Assembly: GCA_009782655.1 (NCBI GenBank)
Contig: WRIQ01000075.1
Span: 1-6,045 of the forward strand
Length of the DNA: 6,045 bases
DNA from: Prolixibacteraceae bacterium
GTDB taxonomy: Bacteria > Bacteroidota > Bacteroidia > Bacteroidales > Prolixibacteraceae
Direction of reading: 5' to 3'
The notes beneath the pieces are model-generated. The model was not told the origin of the DNA. It searched no databases and was given only the letters and a program-made list of their open reading frames with translations. Below, piece by piece: positions 1 to 6,045 of the stretch. Position 1 is the stretch's first letter. Each line of letters starts with the position of its first letter. Made by a program: the position numbers and the translations under genes.

Positions 1-162
1 AAAAGCCACGGTAAGAAAGTGGTACTCTCCGGTGTGCGCGCCGAGGTGCACGACGAACTCAAAAAAGGAGGAATTACAGCGATTATCGGCGAAGAAAATA
101 TCTATTCCAGTTTCGAAGAAGCGTTGCCGGCAGCCATACGTATGCTCAACAGCAATAATTGA
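1..162 (+). CDS. SulP-family anion transporter, 3' end (STAS domain), partial
   Basis: This is the last 53 codons of a gene that begins before the window, read in frame 1 and ending at TGA 160-162. The peptide contains KKVVLSGVRAEV, then KKGGITAIIGEENIY and FEEALPAAIRML. This is the usual closing pattern of the cytoplasmic STAS domain at the C-terminus of SulP (sulfate permease-like) transporters: a strand ending in LSGV, a helix, a short strand followed by IGEEN, and a last helix after the 'EEAL' turn. SulP proteins carry sulfate, bicarbonate or other anions across the inner membrane, and the STAS domain regulates or stabilises them. The transport domain lies outside the window, so substrate cannot be judged. 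A free-standing STAS protein is possible but less likely given the match to SulP C-termini. The gene converges on the cytidine deaminase gene with 41 bases between stop codons, and I see no intrinsic terminator in that gap. Confidence 0.7.
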   Translation, partial: KSHGKKVVLSGVRAEVHDELKKGGITAIIGEENIYSSFEEALPAAIRMLNSNN

Positions 163-203
163 CATTTCGACATGGCAATCGCTCAGCTTAAAGGATACCC
201 CGC

Positions 204-686
204 TCAGAGCATCGACGCGGCTGTGAAATTGAACGGTATGATGGAGTCGGCGCCGTCGAAAACCCATACTTTTTCTTCGCCAGCCAATATGATTTTTATG
301 GGTTTTCCGAATCGAGTTTCTATTTCGAGGAAAACCTGTCGGCAACTTCCGCAGGGCGTCACCGGTTGAGGAAGCCATCCGTTAGCATTGCCTGCGGTTA
401 CGGCCACAACTTCGACTGCATCGTTGGGATAGTTGGCATTGGCATAAAACAGTGCGGTGCGTTCGGCGCACAGCCCATCGGGATAGGCGGCATTCTCTTG
501 GTTGTTACCCGTTAGTATGACGCCGTTTGTCAGCTTCACAGCGGCGCCAACGTTAAAATTCGAATAGGGAGCCCACGCATTTTTTGCCACCTCGCGAGCC
601 TTTTCTACCAGCCATTTCCACTCGTCGGGCAACCGGTCAATGCCGTCGTATTCGCGATAAGATATTTTTATTTCTTTCCATTCCAT
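204..686 (-). CDS. cdd: Cytidine deaminase
   Basis: The product is a 160-residue homotetrameric-type cytidine deaminase, which hydrolyses cytidine and deoxycytidine to uridine and deoxyuridine plus ammonia in cytoplasmic pyrimidine salvage. Visible family signatures are PYSNFNVGAA at residues 40-49, the substrate-binding NNQENAAYP around 61-69, and the zinc site. That site is CAE at 73-75 (Cys73 as ligand, Glu75 as proton shuttle) together with PCGSCRQ at 111-117 (Cys112 and Cys115). All catalytic residues are present. The length is somewhat above the roughly 130 residues of the compact form because of an N-terminal extension of about 20 residues. I chose ATG at 686; an in-frame GTG at 710 would add eight residues (MRPKKIKH) with no support. 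The bases before the ATG are A-rich with no Shine-Dalgarno sequence. The gene is divergent from the glucosaminidase gene and appears monocistronic. Confidence 0.93.
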   Translation of the reverse strand: MEWKEIKISYREYDGIDRLPDEWKWLVEKAREVAKNAWAPYSNFNVGAAVKLTNGVILTGNNQENAAYPDGLCAERTALFYANANYPNDAVEVVAVTAGNANGWLPQPVTPCGSCRQVFLEIETRFGKPIKIILAGEEKVWVFDGADSIIPFNFTAASML

Positions 687-699
687 ATGCTTAATTTTT

Positions 700-731
700 T
701 TTGGACGCACAAAACCTGTATGTTAATTTTC
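700..731 (+). promoter_or_regulatory. Candidate Bacteroidetes-type promoter for the glucosaminidase gene
   Basis: TTTG at 700-703 is followed after 20 bases by TAATTTTC at 724-731. This matches the Bacteroidetes -33 (TTTG) and -7 (TAnnTTTG) elements except for the last base of the -7 box, and the spacing is the expected one. Transcription would start near 738, leaving a leader of about 100 bases before the ATG at 840. The TTTG is part of a run of eight T residues, so a chance match is possible. Confidence 0.35.
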
Positions 732-839
732 ATCGCTTTACCAAGAATTATACGCCTGTTGTTAACAAGAAATTCGGTTAAAAATACGACTTTTCGATCA
801 ATAAAATTATTTTTACGGGAAATTCAAGTCATAACCATC

Positions 840-1787
840 ATGATGAGAAAAATCGCATGTTTATTATTTTTGGTGATGTTTGCGGGAATGATGCAGGCTC
901 AGCGCATGTCGCGCAAAGATTACATTGAAAAATATCAGTTGCTGGCAATCAGCGAGATGAACCGGAGCGGAGTGCCCGCCAGCATCAAAATGGCGCAGGC
1001 CTGCCTCGAATCGGCCGACGGAAACAGCGGATTGGCTAAGAAGGGGAACAATCATTTCGGCATAAAATGCGGTTCTCAATGGTCGGGAGGGAGAACCTAC
1101 TACGACGACGATGCAAAAAACGAGTGCTTCCGAAAATATAAAAACGTTGAAGATTCGTATGTCGACCATACCAATTTTTTGATTAACAATCAGCGATACG
1201 CCCCTCTGTTCAAACTCAAAGCCACCGATTATGCGGGCTGGGCACGCGAATTGAAAAAATGCGGCTATGCCACCAATCCGCAATACGACAAACTGCTGAT
1301 CGACATCATTGAGGAACATCAGCTTTGGCGCCTCGACCACAAAATGACGGTGCGCGAAATGGTTCAGTTTGAGGAGATTTCTCAGGGTTCTTCTTTCAAT
1401 AAGAATTTGCTGATAAATCCTTACAGCGCACGTCCCATCATTCCACACAACAGGATGAAAGCCGCCGTAACCCGACAGGGAGACACATTTGAAATACTGG
1501 CGCAGGAATTTGGCAAAAAAGCGTGGGAATTGCGCAAATTCAACGATTACCCCGACGGGATGGAACCCAAACCTGACGAAATTATATATCTGCAAGCCAA
1601 GAAAAAACAAGCGCGCGGACTCTATAACTATCATGTTGTCAACAATGGCGAATCGATGCATCACATTTCGCAATATTATGGCATCAAACTCAAACAACTT
1701 TATAAAATGAATCAGATAAACGTGGGCGACCCGATCCATGTGGGTCAGGTGCTGCAATTGAAAAAGAAAGTTTCGAAAACGGAATGA
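840..1787 (+). CDS. Secreted glucosaminidase with two LysM domains
   Basis: The 315-residue product is a predicted exported peptidoglycan hydrolase of the mannosyl-glycoprotein endo-beta-N-acetylglucosaminidase (FlgJ/glucosaminidase) family, which cleaves the glycan strands of the wall. Residues 1-20 form a signal peptide (MMRK, then a hydrophobic core, ending MMQA before QR). There is no lipobox cysteine after the cut site, so a type I signal is likely. The catalytic domain spans about 25-165, with AQACLES at 52-58 (Glu57 the likely catalytic acid), GNNHFGIKC at 69-77 and a downstream GYATNPQY. Two LysM peptidoglycan-binding repeats follow at about 208-252 and 263-307, the second being typical (YHVVNNGES...LYKMNQI...VGQVLQL). 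The reading frame is open upstream to 687, but that part would overlap the divergent promoter region and lacks a signal sequence. I therefore start at ATG 840, with ATG 843 equally possible. The stop lies nine bases before the glycosyltransferase gene. Confidence 0.9.
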   Translation: MMRKIACLLFLVMFAGMMQAQRMSRKDYIEKYQLLAISEMNRSGVPASIKMAQACLESADGNSGLAKKGNNHFGIKCGSQWSGGRTYYDDDAKNECFRKYKNVEDSYVDHTNFLINNQRYAPLFKLKATDYAGWARELKKCGYATNPQYDKLLIDIIEEHQLWRLDHKMTVREMVQFEEISQGSSFNKNLLINPYSARPIIPHNRMKAAVTRQGDTFEILAQEFGKKAWELRKFNDYPDGMEPKPDEIIYLQAKKKQARGLYNYHVVNNGESMHHISQYYGIKLKQLYKMNQINVGDPIHVGQVLQLKKKVSKTE

Positions 1788-1796
1788 TGTAACGCA

Positions 1797-3479
1797 ATGT
1801 ATATGAAGAGAGTATCGAGGTTATTTTTTGATGTAAAATCGATGAAAGCATTTTTCCGTAGCCCTTCCGGTTACATTGCCATAATTTTTATTTTGCTTAC
1901 CCTTGTGGTATATACGGCAGGTTTGTTTATCAGCGTTACGCGCGACGGAAGCAAATATGCAACCATTGCACGCGAAGTTTATGAAACCGGAGACTGGATA
2001 AACCTGAAAGTCCACGGCGAGCCCTACGACCAAAAGCCGCCCATGACATTCTGGCTTGCCGCTTTATCTTTTCACGTTTTCGGGCTGTCCAATTTTGCTT
2101 TTAAACTGTCGTTTTTGCTTCTGGCTCTCTTCGGCGTTTATTCGACATATCGGCTGGGACAGAGCATGTATGGTAAACGCACCGGAATTTTGGCGGCGGC
2201 GCTTTTTGCCACTTCCGAAGTTTTCTTTTTGTATTACATGGATATTCACACCGATTCGGTGATGATGCCTTTTGTGGCGTTCGCGCTATGGCAACTCTAC
2301 GATTTTATAAAAAAAAAACGGACGCTCAATTGTATGCTCGGCTTTGCAGGTATCGGGCTGGCCATGCTTTGCAAAGGTCCAGTGGGCGCTGTTGTTCCCG
2401 GTTTTGCTGTTTTGGGGCATCTCGTTTTCACCAAACAGTTTAAACGGTTCGCCGACATCAGGTGGTATATCGGTATTGTATTAGCGTTCGCCTTTACACT
2501 GCCAGCATTATCAGGTCTTTACAATCAATTTGGGATGGAAGGCATCCGTTTCTACTATTGGACAAACAATTTTGGGCGGATGCAGGGTGAACTGGGCGCC
2601 ATGCGCAACGACTATTCCTATTTTGCTGTAATTCTGCTCTACCTGTTTATTCCGTGGATGCTGTCGCTTTTTTCGTCCATATTTTTCAATTTTAAATGGC
2701 TGATTAAGCACAGGTTCCATGCACGCGAGTTTTTTCTCTTTTCGGGCATTTGGTTTTATTTCATTGTTCTAACCATATCGAAGGGAAAACTGCCCAACTA
2801 TATTCTTTCCATCGTTCCTTTTTTCTCCATACTGACCGCCAAATATTTGGCGTTGGCACTGAGCCTGAAAAAGGAAAAACTTTACAGGTATTTTCTGTGG
2901 CTTCAAAATGTTGTCGCCATCCTCTTGGGCATTGCGACAGTTGTTTTCATCACATGGCTCTTTCCGGTTAAAAATCTGTTGCTGTGGGCAGTTTTCGTTT
3001 TGATGCAGGCATTGGCGCTCTTTTCTACACGAAAGCAAAATCCGAAATTTGTCAGGCTTCTATATCCTTCGATGGCGGCATCCATAACGTTGAGTTTCTT
3101 TATTAATGTGCATATCGCGCCGCAAATTTTCAGCGATCAGGCTTCGGTGAAAGCTGCTGGAATTGTCAACGAAAGAGCCAACGACGACGATAAAATCTAC
3201 AACTACAATTACAGCTCCTACGAACTCTATTTTTACTCGAAAATTCCGGTGGAGCCGTTGGAAAATGATGTGAGCGTTATTAAGAAACTAAAAGAGCCCG
3301 GCAATTGGATATTTACCGACAAGAAAGTGGTGGAGCGCCTTCAGGGTGATTATCCTCCGCCCGAAGTTATCCCCCTCAGGCATGTATGGGTTAATAAATT
3401 GTCGTCAAAATATATAAATCCCAAAACGCGGGAATCGAAACGTGACACGCTCTATCTCCTGCATTCCACAGCGGAGTGA
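1797..3479 (+). CDS. GT39/ArnT-like integral membrane glycosyltransferase
   Basis: The 560-residue protein resembles the ArnT/PMT type (GT-C fold) glycosyltransferases, which move a sugar from a polyprenyl-phosphate carrier to lipid A, protein or another glycan on the periplasmic face of the inner membrane. After the first membrane span (about 26-46) comes the periplasmic loop RDGSKYATIARE (49-60), whose acidic residue Asp50 is the probable catalytic or metal-binding position. It is followed by TGDWI and GEPYDQKPPMTFWL (74-87), the family signature. Also present are MDIHTDSVM (148-156) and SKGKLPNYIL (328-337), a counterpart of the conserved 'SKLPxYxLP' segment. About 12 membrane spans are visible up to residue 440, and the last 120 residues look soluble and probably periplasmic. 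The start at ATG 1797 lies nine bases after the glucosaminidase stop (ATG 1803 is an alternative), which suggests co-transcription. A run of ten A residues lies at 2309-2318. Donor and acceptor cannot be read from sequence, so I give no symbol. Confidence 0.85.
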   Translation: MYMKRVSRLFFDVKSMKAFFRSPSGYIAIIFILLTLVVYTAGLFISVTRDGSKYATIAREVYETGDWINLKVHGEPYDQKPPMTFWLAALSFHVFGLSNFAFKLSFLLLALFGVYSTYRLGQSMYGKRTGILAAALFATSEVFFLYYMDIHTDSVMMPFVAFALWQLYDFIKKKRTLNCMLGFAGIGLAMLCKGPVGAVVPGFAVLGHLVFTKQFKRFADIRWYIGIVLAFAFTLPALSGLYNQFGMEGIRFYYWTNNFGRMQGELGAMRNDYSYFAVILLYLFIPWMLSLFSSIFFNFKWLIKHRFHAREFFLFSGIWFYFIVLTISKGKLPNYILSIVPFFSILTAKYLALALSLKKEKLYRYFLWLQNVVAILLGIATVVFITWLFPVKNLLLWAVFVLMQALALFSTRKQNPKFVRLLYPSMAASITLSFFINVHIAPQIFSDQASVKAAGIVNERANDDDKIYNYNYSSYELYFYSKIPVEPLENDVSVIKKLKEPGNWIFTDKKVVERLQGDYPPPEVIPLRHVWVNKLSSKYINPKTRESKRDTLYLLHSTAE

Positions 3480-3515
3480 TGCCAGAAACGCCGCCTTTTT
3501 GCCATGCAGGATTTT

Positions 3516-3539
3516 TTGTAAATTGTAATCGTTTTGTAA
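3516..3539 (+). repeat. Three direct copies of TTGTAA upstream of the CoA-transferase gene
   Basis: TTGTAA occurs at 3516-3521, 3523-3528 and 3534-3539. The first and third copies share the longer TTTTGTAA and lie 18 bases apart. The cluster is 93 to 116 bases upstream of the candidate -7 box at 3632. Overlapping it, AATCG (3527-3531) and CGATT (3543-3547) form a short inverted repeat. It could be a regulator binding site, or chance in an A/T-rich gap; no known operator is recognised. Confidence 0.3.
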
Positions 3540-3631
3540 CCCCGATTCAGGAAAAAATATAATCAAAACGGCTACTCCTATTTTTTGGTTAACAGTAGGC
3601 TGGCGGCAGTGTGTTGTGCGGAAATATATTT

Positions 3632-3639
3632 TATATTTG
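3632..3639 (+). promoter_or_regulatory. Candidate -7 promoter box for the CoA-transferase gene
   Basis: TATATTTG is an exact match to the Bacteroidetes -7 consensus TAnnTTTG. It would place the transcription start near 3646, about 36 bases before the ATG at 3682, which is a sensible leader. No TTTG -33 element stands at the expected distance (around 3608-3611 reads AGTG), so the call rests on the -7 box and its position. Confidence 0.45.
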
Positions 3640-3681
3640 CCGCGCTTAATTTTTGGAATAAATAAGTTAATTGACAAAAAT

Positions 3682-4992
3682 ATGAAACAGATTAAATTCG
3701 TAACCCCCGAAGAGGCGGTTAAAGTTGTAAAATCCAACGACAGGGTTCATATGCACAGCGTTGCATTAACGCCCCATCTGTTGATTGATGCATTGTGCGA
3801 AAGAGGCAGAAACAAGGAACTGCAAAATGTTAAAATACAACATATTCATACCGAGGGGGCCTGCCCATACGCCAACATGGAGTTCGAGGGAATATTTCAA
3901 TTGGAATCTTTTTTTGTAGGCTCCAACGTGCGCAAATCCACGCAGGAAGGCTGGGCCGATTACATTCCTGTTTTTCTGCACGAGACGCAGAAGCTCATCC
4001 GCGACGGCTACCTGAAAGTAAATGTGGTATTTATTCAGGTATCCACGCCCGACAATCACGGCTATTGCTCATTGGGAACTTCGGTTGACGCCACGTTGGC
4101 AGCCATCGAAAATGCCGATCATGTTGTGGCGATTGTCAACAAATATGTGCCACGCGCTTTCGGCGACGCCATGATAAAGGTGGAAAACATTGACATTTTT
4201 GTTCAGGGCGACGTTCCGCTTTATGCTCCGCCCATGCCGGCCCTCAGTGATACCGACTTGAAAATAGGCAAATATGTCGCCGAATTGGTCGAAGACGGCG
4301 CAACCCTGCAAATGGGAATCGGCGCCATTCCCAACGCGGTACTTTCCATGTTGGGCAACCACAAAAACCTCGGCGTTCACTCCGAAATGTTTTCCGACGG
4401 AATCCTGCCGCTCGTGGAGTCGGGTGTGGTAAACGGTAAAAATAAAAACATCGACAAAGGGAAAATGGTGGCCACTTTCCTCATGGGGTCTACCAATGTA
4501 TATGACTTTATCCACGACAACCCGGGTGTAGCCATGATGGACGTGGGTTATACAAACGACATCAATGTGATCTGCCAAAATCCCAAGGTAACCGCCATCA
4601 ACTCGGCATTGCAGGTAGACATCACCGGACAAGTTTGCGCTGATTCGCTGGGGACTAAATTCTTCTCCGGCGTTGGCGGACAGGTGGATTTCATCCGTGG
4701 CGCTTCCATGAGCATAGGCGGAAAACCTATTATCGCCATGCCTTCAATCACCGAAAAGGGCGTCAGCAAAATAGCTCCCGTGTTGACATCCGGTGCGGGT
4801 GTTGTGACCACACGCTCCAACATGCACTGGCTGGTAACCGAACAGGGCGCGGTGAACCTCTACGGACGCACATTACAGGACAGGGCAAAACTGATAATTT
4901 CGGTGGCTCACCCCAGTGTGCGCGAAGAACTCGACAAAGCAGCATTCGAGAGATATGGTTCGCATTATCATTTTGTACCGCAGGGAAAATGA
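3682..4992 (+). CDS. Acetyl-CoA hydrolase/transferase family CoA-transferase
   Basis: The 436-residue cytoplasmic enzyme belongs to the family that includes 4-hydroxybutyrate CoA-transferase, butyryl-CoA:acetate CoA-transferase and succinate/propionate CoA-transferases. These move CoA between carboxylic acids through a glutamyl-CoA thioester. The N-terminal half (about 1-185) and C-terminal half (about 200-430) are both complete. Visible marks are QVSTPDNHGYCSLGTS at 119-134, GIGAIPNAV at 212-220, and GVHSEMFSDG at 231-240, in which Glu235 is the likely nucleophile, close to Glu238 reported for the Clostridium aminobutyricum enzyme. SGVGGQVDFIRGA at 329-341 is the glycine-rich CoA-binding stretch. 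The length fits the 4-hydroxybutyrate/butyryl-CoA type better than the acetyl-CoA hydrolase/Cat1 type of about 500 residues, but substrate remains open. I start at ATG 3682 (MKQIKFVTPEEAV); the frame is open to a GTG at 3616, but that would take in the promoter box. It is a single-gene unit with a terminator behind it. Confidence 0.9.
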   Translation: MKQIKFVTPEEAVKVVKSNDRVHMHSVALTPHLLIDALCERGRNKELQNVKIQHIHTEGACPYANMEFEGIFQLESFFVGSNVRKSTQEGWADYIPVFLHETQKLIRDGYLKVNVVFIQVSTPDNHGYCSLGTSVDATLAAIENADHVVAIVNKYVPRAFGDAMIKVENIDIFVQGDVPLYAPPMPALSDTDLKIGKYVAELVEDGATLQMGIGAIPNAVLSMLGNHKNLGVHSEMFSDGILPLVESGVVNGKNKNIDKGKMVATFLMGSTNVYDFIHDNPGVAMMDVGYTNDINVICQNPKVTAINSALQVDITGQVCADSLGTKFFSGVGGQVDFIRGASMSIGGKPIIAMPSITEKGVSKIAPVLTSGAGVVTTRSNMHWLVTEQGAVNLYGRTLQDRAKLIISVAHPSVREELDKAAFERYGSHYHFVPQGK

Positions 4993-5012
4993 CGAACATA
5001 CAAAACGTTTAT

Positions 5013-5039
5013 AAGGCAGGTGAAAAATCTGCCTTTTTC
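5013..5039 (+). terminator. Intrinsic terminator after the CoA-transferase gene
   Basis: AAGGCAG at 5013-5019 pairs perfectly over seven bases with CTGCCTT at 5029-5035, around a nine-base loop. It is followed at once by a T-rich tract (TTTTT, C, TTTT). It lies 20 bases after the CoA-transferase stop codon and separates that gene from the epimerase unit. Confidence 0.8.
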
Positions 5040-5128
5040 TTTTGTCGGCATAATTTGGAAAAGTGATTCTAAATTAGAAGATATTGTTATTTCTTTCAAA
5101 TATCATGCTTTGGAAAATATACAATTCC

Positions 5129-5136
5129 TATTTTTG
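5129..5136 (+). promoter_or_regulatory. Candidate -7 promoter box for the epimerase/carboxyltransferase operon
   Basis: TATTTTTG matches TAnnTTTG exactly and lies between the upstream terminator and the ATG at 5194, giving a predicted leader of about 50 bases that is very A/T-rich. A TTTG at 5109-5112 could be the -33 element, but only 16 bases separate the two, fewer than the usual 19 to 21. Confidence 0.45.
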
Positions 5137-5193
5137 CATTTTTAAATAAACATGTTATAAAAAATAATACTGAATAATTAAAAATCATTTGTT

Positions 5194-5595
5194 ATGAATT
5201 TATCGCATATTGAGCACATCGGCATTGCCGTTGAAAACCTCGAAGAAGCCATCGCATTTTACGAAAATGTTTATGGATTACAATGTTATGCCATTGAAGA
5301 AGTTGCCGACCAGAAAGTGAAAACAGCTTTTTTCAAGGTCGGACAAACCAAAATTGAATTATTGGAGTCGACCGATCCCGAAGGACCCATCGGGAAATTT
5401 ATAGCCAAAAAAGGACAGGGCATTCATCACATAGCCTTTGCTGTCGACGATATTGACAAATCGCTGGCCGAGGCGCACGAAAAAGGCGTTATGCTTATCG
5501 ACAAAACAGCCCGCGGCGGCGCCGAAGGCCTCAGCATCGGTTTCCTGCATCCTAAGTCCACATTTGGCGTGTTAACCGAATTTTGTGCCGAATAA
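5194..5595 (+). CDS. mce: Methylmalonyl-CoA epimerase
   Basis: The 133-residue protein is a VOC-superfamily methylmalonyl-CoA epimerase, which interconverts (2R)- and (2S)-methylmalonyl-CoA and so connects methylmalonyl-CoA mutase with the biotin-dependent carboxylase or decarboxylase. It shows two babab-type repeats. The first opens with IEHIGIAV (6-13) and carries KIELLES (53-59). The second opens with [13 protein letters not shown] (76-88) and closes with FGVLTEF (124-130). His8, His79 and Glu129 are the likely metal ligands; I could not place the fourth (a Gln in the Propionibacterium enzyme) with confidence. Length and start are typical of the family. ATG 5194 has an A/T-rich leader and no Shine-Dalgarno sequence. 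The carboxyltransferase gene begins 20 bases after the stop, which supports a shared operon and the functional assignment over other VOC proteins such as glyoxalase I. Confidence 0.93.
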   Translation: MNLSHIEHIGIAVENLEEAIAFYENVYGLQCYAIEEVADQKVKTAFFKVGQTKIELLESTDPEGPIGKFIAKKGQGIHHIAFAVDDIDKSLAEAHEKGVMLIDKTARGGAEGLSIGFLHPKSTFGVLTEFCAE

Positions 5596-5615
5596 TATTT
5601 ACTTATATACTATTT

Positions 5616-6045
5616 ATGAATAATCAAGATAAAATTAAGCAACTCATCGACCTGCGAGTTGAAGCTAAATTGGGTGGCGGACAGAAAAGAATCGACGCCC
5701 AGCACGAAAAAGGGAAATACACAGCCCGCGAACGTATCGACATGTTGCTCGACGAAGGCAGTTTCGAAGAGTTGGACATGTTCGTAACCCACCGATGCCA
5801 GAATTTTGAAATGGAAAAAACGAAATTCCTCGGCGATGGCGTTGTTACCGGACATGGAACCATCGACGGGCGCACCGTTTTTGTGTATGCACAGGACTTC
5901 ACGATTTTCGGAGGCTCGCTGTCGGAAACGATGGCTTTGAAAATCTGTAATGTGATGGACATGGCCATGAAAATGGGCGCTCCCATTATCGGGATCAACG
6001 ATTCGGGCGGTGCGCGCATTCAGGAAGGCGTGAACGCTTTGGCCG
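5616..6045 (+). CDS. Acyl-CoA carboxyltransferase subunit (propionyl-CoA carboxylase beta / methylmalonyl-CoA decarboxylase alpha), partial
   Basis: The first 143 codons of a gene that runs off the window; the full family length is about 510-520 residues. The start is ATG 5616 ([14 protein letters not shown]), 20 bases after the epimerase stop, with an A/T-rich leader. Family features in order are the N-terminal helix with [22 protein letters not shown] (residues 20-41), [10 protein letters not shown] (48-57), the strand [13 protein letters not shown] (71-83), [13 protein letters not shown] (92-104), and [11 protein letters not shown] (128-138), which forms part of the acyl-CoA and carboxybiotin pocket. 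The enzyme transfers a carboxyl group between biotin and propionyl-CoA. In Bacteroidales the gene after the epimerase is often the alpha subunit (mmdA) of the sodium-pumping methylmalonyl-CoA decarboxylase. The catalytic N-terminal half is shared with propionyl-CoA carboxylase beta, so the visible part cannot separate the two. No frameshift or missing motif is seen. Confidence 0.92.
   Translation, partial: MNNQDKIKQLIDLRVEAKLGGGQKRIDAQHEKGKYTARERIDMLLDEGSFEELDMFVTHRCQNFEMEKTKFLGDGVVTGHGTIDGRTVFVYAQDFTIFGGSLSETMALKICNVMDMAMKMGAPIIGINDSGGARIQEGVNALA

Noticed and set aside
163..203. Possible bidirectional terminator between the convergent SulP and cytidine deaminase genes
   Set aside because: No stem with a following T tract is visible on either strand; the only repetition is CGCTCAG at 180-186 and 201-207, a direct repeat that cannot form a hairpin.
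779..786. TATTTTTA on the minus strand as a -7 box for cytidine deaminase
   Set aside because: It misses the final G of TAnnTTTG and has no TTTG at the proper distance; such A/T strings are frequent in this gap.
687..839. An N-terminal extension of 51 residues for the glucosaminidase
   Set aside because: It would bury the signal peptide inside the protein and run across the divergent promoter region; the signal sequence begins exactly at ATG 840/843.
864..1757. A 297-codon open frame on the minus strand
   Set aside because: It lies antisense to the glucosaminidase gene, which has a signal peptide, catalytic motifs and LysM repeats. The antisense peptide shows no recognisable domain and reflects codon bias of the real gene.
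3471..3520. Possible intrinsic terminator after the glycosyltransferase gene
   Set aside because: Only GCGG/CCGC with a long loop, or CCT/AGG with a weak inner TGC/GCA, can pair before the T runs; these stems are too short and imperfect to call.
3571..3600. CTACT...AGTAG inverted repeat (3572-3576 and 3594-3598) as an operator or hairpin
   Set aside because: The arms are only five bases with a 17-base loop and extension fails by mismatch; this is expected by chance in a gap of this size.
3405..3737. A 110-codon minus-strand open frame spanning the gap before the CoA-transferase
   Set aside because: It overlaps the ends of two well-supported plus-strand genes and the promoter region, and its peptide has no recognisable domain.
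4069..4632. A 187-codon open frame on the minus strand inside the CoA-transferase gene
   Set aside because: It is antisense to a gene with full family motifs; its peptide is rich in His and Val in the way expected from reverse reading and shows no domain.

Overview
The window looks like ordinary chromosome from a Bacteroidota (Bacteroidetes) bacterium, probably of the order Bacteroidales. Three things point there. Start codons are preceded by A/T-rich leaders, not Shine-Dalgarno sequences. Several intergenic gaps carry candidate -7 boxes of the Bacteroidetes type (TAnnTTTG). The gene order methylmalonyl-CoA epimerase followed by a biotin-dependent carboxyltransferase is familiar from succinate/propionate-fermenting members of this group. 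No phage, insertion sequence, CRISPR array, tRNA or rRNA is visible. No intergenic stretch exceeds about 200 bases.

Layout. Bases 1-162 are the 3' end of a plus-strand SulP-type anion transporter gene (the end of its STAS domain). A cytidine deaminase gene (204-686) lies on the minus strand, convergent with it. A 153-base divergent gap then leads to a plus-strand pair: a secreted, LysM-bearing glucosaminidase (840-1787) and, nine bases later, a multi-membrane-span glycosyltransferase of the GT39/ArnT type (1797-3479). Both act on the cell envelope and are probably co-transcribed.

After a 202-base gap with a candidate promoter and a cluster of repeated hexamers comes a CoA-transferase of the acetyl-CoA hydrolase/transferase family (3682-4992), closed by a clear intrinsic terminator (5013-5039). 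A second promoter-like region precedes methylmalonyl-CoA epimerase (5194-5595). Twenty bases later begins the large carboxyltransferase subunit of propionyl-CoA carboxylase or methylmalonyl-CoA decarboxylase (5616 to the window edge).

How the genes may work together. The last three genes form a plausible acyl-CoA module. The epimerase interconverts the methylmalonyl-CoA stereoisomers, the carboxyltransferase links methylmalonyl-CoA and propionyl-CoA, and the CoA-transferase could move CoA between organic acids. This fits succinate-to-propionate fermentation or its reverse, but the CoA-transferase substrate cannot be read from sequence alone. I found no convincing undescribed system. The points most worth a second look are the triple TTGTAA cluster, a ten-A tract inside the glycosyltransferase gene, and the glucosaminidase/glycosyltransferase pairing.
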